Assembly (NCBI GenBank): GCA_002007465.1
Contig: LNAC01000137.1
Span: 3,313,771-3,377,770 of the forward strand
Length of the DNA: 64,000 bases
Source of the DNA: Ailurus styani
Taxonomy: Eukaryota > Chordata > Mammalia > Carnivora > Ailuridae
Direction: 5' to 3'
The notes under the pieces were generated by a model. It had not been told where the DNA came from. It ran no database searches and was given only the letters and a program-made list of their open reading frames with translations. Both the position numbers and the translations under genes were made by a program. Of the stretch, positions 57,895 through 64,000 are shown in pieces; the stretch's first letter is position 1, and the number at the start of each line of letters is the position of its first letter.

Positions 57895-58070
57895 CTTCCT
57901 GGTGACTGTCCATCCCCGTTTAAGCTCACCGGGCCTCAGTTTCTGCATCTGTCACTGAAGCACCCACGCCTCCGTGGGTTGTTGGGAGGATGAGATAAAA
58001 CAATGTCTGTGAAGTGCTTAGCACAGTGCCTGGTATATAATCAGAACACAATACAATGTTGCCAGTGGCT
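57895..58070 (+). mobile_element. MIR SINE
   Basis: 'gggcctcagtttctgcatct' and 'tgaagtgcttagcacagtgc' mark core and tail. Confidence 0.75.
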
Positions 58071-58079
58071 TGTTTGCTT

Positions 58080-58365
58080 ATTGGGACCTTTAATTTTGAA
58101 ATAACTATTTTGAAATAATTTTGAAAATAATTCAACAATAATTTTGAAATAATTATAGATTCATAGGAAGCGGCCAAATCGTACAGAAAGGTCCGTGTAT
58201 CCTTCCCCTAATTCCCCTAGATGGACACATCTTACAGAACTACAGTACAATAGCCAAACTAGGAAGTGGACATTGGAATAATGTGTATGTATAGTTCTAT
58301 GCCCTTTTAACACATTTTTATGGTTTATTTTTATGATTAAAACCATTTTAGAATTTATAACTATC
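58080..58365. mobile_element. Old L1-type fragment
   Basis: 'ttcataggaagcggccaaat', 'ccgtgtatccttcccctaat', 'acatcttacagaactacagt' and 'gtggacattggaataatgtg' match the order of a well-known L1-derived segment. It starts in AT-rich direct repeats of 'ttttgaaataa' (58,095-58,155). Strand is not assigned. Confidence 0.6.
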
Positions 58366-58367
58366 AC

Positions 58368-58625
58368 GAGAGGCAGCACAGGGCTGTGGCGGAGTGTAGG
58401 CCGTCTGGGTTCTAGAACTGGGTTTGGTCATTACTGGCCGTGTGACCTCCAGCAAGTTACATAACTGCTCTGCACCCTAGTCCCCTTATCTGTAAAAGCG
58501 GAACAACAAGAATAGAACTTCTCTGGCAGGATCATTAGGATTAAATAACTTAATATATGTTAAGTACTTAAATCATGCCAGGAAGGTACTTCGGAAAACA
58601 CTCCATGAATTTTAGTTATTATTAC
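58368..58625 (+). mobile_element. MIR SINE, nearly full length
   Basis: 'actggccgtgtgacctccag', 'ccccttatctgtaaaagcgg' and 'attaggattaaataacttaa' follow the MIR consensus from head to tail. Confidence 0.8.
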
Positions 58626-59339
58626 GTTCACAATTTTTCCTATTTCTGGGACCCAGGAAGGGAGTGGGGAGAATAATTCTGGCCGGCCTCTGCCGTGGAG
58701 CTCAGACGTTTCTTCCCCCTTGGTTGCTGGTCAGGATGCTTTACAGAAGCGAGCCAAAGAAATGCCGGGCGTCTGCTTTTGTTGCTGTTTTGTTTTGGAA
58801 TAACCTTGTTGCTTTCTGGAGAAAACTCAGGCAGTCTGGGCCTGAACCTGCTTTTTGGAAGGCCCAGGGTCTCTGTTGTGGAGCCCCGATGGACTCCTGG
58901 CTCCCTGTTTTTGGAAAGTTAGCTGGCAGGGAACGTGGGAGGGGCAGAGCTGGCTGGCTCGACCGGCCTTTCTACCTCACAAAGGCCCGCACTTGACCCT
59001 GGATCGCAGTATCCCAGAACGCCCAGACCTTCTCTGAAAGACTCCTCCAACTGTCTGACTGGTGGCCCCTGGATGGGCTTCCCGGTGGAGCAACATTAGC
59101 AGACCTTGGAGGGGGTGGACGGAACAGGAACCCATCCTGACAACGGGCCTGTGGGAGGAGGGCTGATGGTGGCCATGTGGTCTGGCTTCAAGGTCAAAGC
59201 TCCTAAGAGCTTATATGTCCTCATGCACTAGTATTGGAGCAATGATGTAAAAAGAGGAAGGAGATCGGACACGTACAGCTGCATGGAGGGCAGCACCCCC
59301 AAACAGGCTGTTGCTACGGGAGGAGGGGGGCCAACCATC
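58626..59339. other. Unassigned sequence
   Basis: Several open frames on the plus strand without splice support; nothing recognised. Confidence 0.35.
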
Positions 59340-59475
59340 ACTCTCAGAGCTGCTGTTTATGAGCACTTACTTTGCGTTAGACACACTCAGCTGTCACACC
59401 AACATAAGATGTGGTACCATCACTCCAGAGGCTCAGAGCCAGGATTCAAACTCAGGCTCAAGAATTCCCACGAGG
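59340..59475 (-). mobile_element. MIR fragment, minus strand
   Basis: 'tgagcacttactttgcgtta' and 'gagccaggattcaaactcag' mark reversed tail and head; the middle is shortened. Confidence 0.65.
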
Positions 59476-60780
59476 GAGCTCTCAGAGCCACTGGGCTGCA
59501 CCCCTGCCCCGCCGTCACAGCTCCTCTGGGCTGGCTCTCATTTTGCCTTGTATTAATGCTATGATGCATGGCTGGCTCCGTTCTGCTTATAGCCCTTCTA
59601 GGATGATCTTACACATCCCTGCACCAAGTAGTGGCTTCGAATGGTTCCTATATATGAACAAACAAAAACCAGCACACGTCGGCTGGACACCATTAAAAAT
59701 AAAAGACAGGTTTTTTGTTTGTTTTCTTTTCTGGCCTTTTTTCTTTAATTTTTAATTTTTTGGCCAAGCAGGTCTGTGTTTCATCTGGAGTTAAACAGTC
59801 AGACCAATGGATGCACAGAACCCCGTTTCAGTCTTGGCATCTGTGGCCCGTGCTGGCTCAGCCTCGCACAATACCGGGCAAAGGTGCCTTGAAAACCCAT
59901 GATGCACTGGGGTGTCCAGGAAACCCCTCCCGCTTTCGCACCTCCAGCCGGCTCCCATCCTCAGGCCGAGGCTGCCAGTCATTCCAGACTACGTGGGGGA
60001 TGACGTCAGCAGGGACAACTGGACCAGCGGCCTCGACCGTCTGACTCCTGCCCGGGGCCCCAGGCCCGGGGCTGCTGAGCCTCGCGGAGCGCAAGCACGT
60101 CTCCAGGTGCTGGTGAGTCACCTGAGCTCCACGCTGGCCGGGCCAGCTCCAGCGCTCTGATTCCGCGCCCCGGGCCGCGAGGGTCGGTGACCCAAACAAG
60201 CCGTGGGGGCCCAACATGCCACACGCTGACGCCCTCACTTCAAACGCCAGCGGGAAAAGCAGATTCCATCCTTTGGAATCTATTTAGCTTGGAACCATGA
60301 CAGCATTCCTGACTCAAGACCTGAGTGGGAACAGGGCTCTGCTGAGGAGAGTCCGAGTCATGGGCATGGTCCTCCTCACCCTCTTGGAGTCTGGGCTGTA
60401 AACTGGGACAAAAGAAAAGGTGGTGGACGGCCCCCACCCCCCATGAAAAACCCGTCATCCTGCCTGCTGTGGAAACAGCACACACTAGATTTTCTCCAGA
60501 ACCGTTCAGTGGAGGGGAAATTGTGGGGACAACAGCTTGCCACAAGCTTCCCCTGAACATCAGGCATCATTTTCCTTTGATTCTGCACTAAGAGGGGGCT
60601 AAAACAGCAACGTGACCTTGGTCTCCTGCCTTGAAACAGCCGCGGATGACACTGGGACCCAAATGCAGCTCCTGAGTCCGGAAGTCACCCCGCATCTGTG
60701 GGCCTCAGCTCTGGGTCTCCTTTTTTGTATCATTTCTCATCTGCGTTTCCTAAGCTGGGACAGCCAGTCTTCCCTGGGCT
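59476..60780. other. Unassigned sequence with the CpG and CRE patch
   Basis: T-rich at 59,705-59,760, CpG-rich at 59,990-60,190, otherwise unique. Confidence 0.35.
60001..60008. promoter_or_regulatory. Palindromic CRE (TGACGTCA) in a CpG-rich patch
   Basis: A perfect cAMP-response element TGACGTCA sits at the start of a CpG-rich patch (59,990-60,190). A palindromic AP-1-like 'ggtgagtcacc' lies about 105 bp downstream. CREB/ATF binding is known for the motif; use here is inference. Confidence 0.4.
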
Positions 60781-61460
60781 GCCGGGTCTAGTTAAGGACA
60801 GCTGTTAATTATGCACGGCAGGCTGAGAAACAATAATACGTTTTGGCACCCTTTCATGTCAAGGGCACCAAAACTTTCAACCCTGTTCGGTGAGCTGCAT
60901 CTTCTATCGGGTCAGCTGTGGTCTTCACAGGGGAGTGAAGCAAGGGCTGGAGCAGGTGACCGTCCCACCAGCGGTGTCCCGGGCCAGCCGGTGGAGAGGA
61001 GACACTTGCTCAAGCACTCCAAACAAGGTCGCTGTCACGTACTTGGACAGACACCTTTTCGCGTTTAGTTCAGCAGCTTGTTGAGCTTACAGAAAAGAGA
61101 AATGGCTTTTGGGCCTTACTAACGTGGGAGGGCTCAGAAATAACAACCAGGAGTCTTTGGAATCACACTGAAGGCCTTCCAATGAGAAGAATGACATGTC
61201 CAAGCAGGAAAAAAAAATTGACATTCAAGAGAGCCATGTCAAAAATCCTGACTCGGTGTGACTAATAATTCCCCAGACCACACTGCTGAAGGGTCCGGAC
61301 CAATTTAAAAGTTTTAAAAAGCATTTAAAATAGAGCTTCCTGCTCCCCAAAACTTAATCAGTTATTCTTGGCTGCAAATAAAACCGATGCTGGTACTTAC
61401 TTAAAGCTGTATTTCATAATCCGGTTACTATTCTTAAGGGAAAATATTAATACATAAAAT
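60781..61460. promoter_or_regulatory. Repeat-free AT-rich block: candidate conserved non-coding element
   Basis: Contains POU/homeodomain-like 'gctgttaattatgcacggca' at about 60,798, 'gagaaacaataatacgtttt', and a constrained-looking run at 61,220-61,450 ('gtgactaataattccccaga', 'aacttaatcagttattcttg', 'gtatttcataatccggttac'). Confidence 0.45.
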
Positions 61461-61470
61461 CCTTCTTGGC

Positions 61471-61526
61471 TATATATATATATATATATACCATGTGGAA
61501 AAAATATAGGGCAACAGGATTCTTAC

Positions 61527-61564
<38 letters not shown>
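61471..61564. repeat. (TA)10 and (AC)18 microsatellites 38 bp apart
   Basis: (TA)10 at 61,471-61,490 and (AC)18 at 61,529-61,564, separated by unique sequence, lie between two AT-rich repeat-free blocks. Confidence 0.97.
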
Positions 61565-61567
<3 letters not shown>

Positions 61568-62170
61568 CCTTGGCCCTAGCCTGCCATTTCATCTACTTTA
61601 TTGGCATGCACATCTGGATTATATAAATTTCAAGTATGGTTTTCAATATTAGTACCGCTTAGGGTTACAATACTTGACAAATCTCGAATGCCAGGATGTC
61701 AAATCAAATTAGCTTGACCAGCCACAGGAGCAAAGGGGTGAGTGGGATGTACAGTTGGAAGGCTAGGATAATAAACAAAAGCTTGCAGTTGCTTCATTGT
61801 TTCTTGCTTAGCTGGCACAGAGGTTTCGGGAGTGACCTAATGAACTCTCAAATCCGGGATACTTGTGACCTGCAGATCCCCGTTTCCATTCCTTATGAGA
61901 ACAGTCTAAGGAAGTGAGCAATGAGGCTCGTGGGGGTCTGATCATTCATCCTGATTTCCACGGTGCAGCACCATGAGGACACTCACATTTTCAAATGATT
62001 CGTGTCAAGGCAATTCCACTGCAAAGCAGTTTTGTGGATTAGTGCCATCCCCAGAGACACAAAGTATATGAAAAATATTTTTCGGGATAAATCTATCACT
62101 CTTGATCTTTCATACTGCTTTAATCTAATACTACTCAATCTAACTGTAACAGCTAGATCAGGGGCTGGCC
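61565..62170. promoter_or_regulatory. Repeat-free AT-rich block right of the microsatellites
   Basis: 'ggattatataaatttcaagt', 'caaatcaaattagcttgacc' and related sequence, with no repeat recognised. Continuous in character with the block on the left. Confidence 0.35.
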
Positions 62171-63364
62171 CGGGACATGTCTAATTGCCTGAGAATGTGT
62201 GCCTTTAGCTCAAAGGGAACTACTTGAATGCACAACCCCAGTTCATCCAGGGTCTCACACAGAGCATCTCTGAAATTTCAAATTTTACCTTTATTCCTCT
62301 GGTTCAAGTCTGACCCCCCCCACCCCCCGCCCAGTTGAGTACCTTCTGGTGGGTCATGTAGGTCTAGGCTGGTCAGACATTGAGTATTTTATGATCAAAT
62401 CTAAAAGTGACTGGCCACAAAAAAATTAACCAATTTTTTTTTGGCCAAGTACTTAAAACTACTTGAATTAAAATCCCACCTTTTTCTAAGTATCTTATTA
62501 AAAAAATTAGATTCTCCCTTAATATTCTCATATTACTTCTTAAAAAGTGATTATATCACTTATTATAAATCTATCTTTTCAGTGTTTTTTGCCTGGCCCC
62601 TAGCAATGCATATAGACGTTACATGAAAAAAAAAAGTGTTCACGGTGAATTACCAAGGCTGTCTAATATGCTGGCTTCCGTAACGAGGGAATGACTGAGC
62701 GTCACCAGCCCCTGTGGACACACAGTGGACAGAATCACAGCACCACAGTCGCTGGCTTCCCACAGCCACTTGCAGGGTCTGAGCCTGTCGGAAACACAGC
62801 CTTACGACCTGCCAGGTATCCCACACGTCGGACACTCTGGTGCGAGTGGACATCGCACAGGTGTATTTGTGAGCATGAAACCACTGCACGCACAAAGCTG
62901 TGTGTTTGGTCTTTCCAAGCAGGAGGCTCAAGGCCAAGTTGGCAACACTTAGGAGATGGGCTCCAAGTCAGGAGATAGGCTGCCATACTCAGGGTGGGAA
63001 GATGCCCCACGATCCTGGCCACTACGGACATGCAGTGTGGACTCCAAAGGCCACAGTGAACCTCTCAGGGGCCTCGAGTTTGAGAATGATTTGTGAAAGA
63101 TGCAGAAATGCAGCTCTATGGGAGAGGATGCATGTGAGCTCAAAGGTCCTGCTTTCTTCCCAGTATTCTGACAGTCACCAGCGAAAATGAAATAGAAACC
63201 AGAAATCATCCTTTTATTTCAAAATGAAACCTAAAAAAAAAAATGCACAAACCACCTACTTAATGTGGTAGAGCGAGCCCGATGGGGACACCGTCTCACC
63301 CCTAGGCATGAGCACCGTCACTTCCTGAAAGCTCCCTCCTGCCCGTGCTGCACATGGGTTCCGT
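62171..63364. other. Unassigned sequence
   Basis: AT-rich to about 62,640, then moderately GC-rich and unique. Open frames on both strands near 62,650-63,200 have no splice or family support. Confidence 0.35.
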
Positions 63365-63515
63365 ATGTCAATCGTCACTGCCTGAACCCTGTACAGAGTC
63401 TACGGTTGAGCCCATTTTACAGATGAAGCAATGCGGCCAGAGCAGTCAAAGGTTCAGAGACAGGGGCAAAGCCAGGATTTGAACCCAGGTCTACCTGGTG
63501 TCATAGCCTGAGTGG
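63365..63515 (-). mobile_element. MIR SINE, minus strand
   Basis: 'gcccattttacagatgaagc' and 'gccaggatttgaacccaggt' are reversed MIR core and head. Confidence 0.75.
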
Positions 63516-63524
63516 CCCCCACCT

Positions 63525-63615
63525 ATCCACCCAACAAACATTTAGGAGTCCTTACTCTGTAGTACATGCTGTGGGGGCTAAATGGGTCAGACGGGGATTC
63601 TGCTCTCAAGGAGAA
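63525..63615 (-). mobile_element. Short L2 fragment
   Basis: 'aacaaacatttaggagtcct' and 'ggattctgctctcaaggaga' resemble the lower-strand L2 end. It lies between two MIR copies. Confidence 0.5.
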
Positions 63616-63689
63616 AGAAGATGTTAGGAGGAAAGGCCTGAGGTATGGAGATTCCAACTGCAGAAGGCACTAGCAAGCATTCAGAGAGA

Positions 63690-63895
63690 AAATGCCTTCT
63701 ATACCCAGTCAGTATTCTGAATGCTTTTTATAGATAAACCCATTTGATCCTCTCAAGGATCCTATGCGGTAGGTACTATTATACCCATTGTACAGATGAG
63801 AGGATTGAGTCAAGAAATGGTTCAAAACTTGCCCCAGGTCACACAAGCAGAAAGGATGGAGCTGGGATGGGACCTTGGCACATGCAGGCTTGATC
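63690..63895 (-). mobile_element. MIR SINE, minus strand
   Basis: 'tgcggtaggtactattatac', 'ccattgtacagatgagagga' and 'gccccaggtcacacaagcag' follow reversed MIR order. Confidence 0.8.
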
Positions 63896-64000
63896 ACTAT
63901 CCTAGACATCATGGTAAATGACGGTGAGTCTGAAGCTGAGATGGCGAGTTAAGTCAGGCTAAGATACTGGGCTGTGTCTGCTGCCCTGGCCTGCTGGGCT

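Noticed and set aside
1..64000. CRISPR arrays, operons, phage or integrative elements
   Set aside because: All regularly repeated units are eukaryotic microsatellites or dispersed SINE/LINE copies; the window is mammalian nuclear DNA.

Overview
The window is nuclear DNA from a carnivoran mammal. The strongest evidence is eight full or near-full copies of the tRNA-Lys-derived CAN-SINE (head 'gggcgcctgggtggctcag', CT-rich body, A-rich tail), a repeat known only from Carnivora. The copy at 37.8 kb has the 'gcctgcctctctgcctacttg' type of CT-rich body that I associate with arctoid carnivorans, especially mustelids, more than with dog; that refinement is inference. Ancient mammalian repeats (MIR, L2, L1M-type, MLT1, hAT-Charlie-type) fill much of the rest. 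There are no operons, phage genes, CRISPR arrays or other prokaryotic structures.

Coding content is very low. One convincing coding exon is visible: minus strand, 4,789-4,935, 147 bp, with consensus splice sites on both sides and one frame that reads like real protein. I do not recognise the protein. Everything else looks intronic or intergenic. Almost all open frames of 60-220 codons lie on repeats, microsatellites or GC-rich DNA and show no splice or protein-family support. One CpG-dense open segment on the minus strand near 47.0-47.4 kb is recorded as uncertain.

Layout. 0-9.5 kb: MIR and L2 fragments, a CAN-SINE, the coding exon, a long (AC)n and a (CT)n(CA)n tract. 9.5-20 kb: a minus-strand CAN-SINE, an L2 interrupted by a hAT element with its target duplication, an MLT1 LTR, and a CpG-rich patch at 18.6-19.1 kb. 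20-27 kb: an L1 split by a CAN-SINE, an L1 3' end, a CAN-SINE with an internal 19-bp duplication, a 504-base assembly gap that begins inside a (GT)n tract, and an inverted partner of that tract 1.1 kb away. 27-47 kb: L2 and MIR, including two MIR-inside-MIR nests, the youngest-looking CAN-SINE, a G-quadruplex-like block at 34.8 kb and a carnivore-type L1 3' end at 45.8 kb. 47-64 kb: CpG-rich segments, an MLT1 split by a CAN-SINE, a second hAT copy, many MIRs, a CpG and CRE patch at 60 kb, and AT-rich non-repetitive DNA at 60.8-62.2 kb that looks like candidate regulatory sequence.

I found no convincing previously undescribed biological system. The most useful leads are the unidentified exon, the inverted repeat flanking the assembly gap, and several repeat-free AT-rich blocks that should be checked for cross-mammal conservation.
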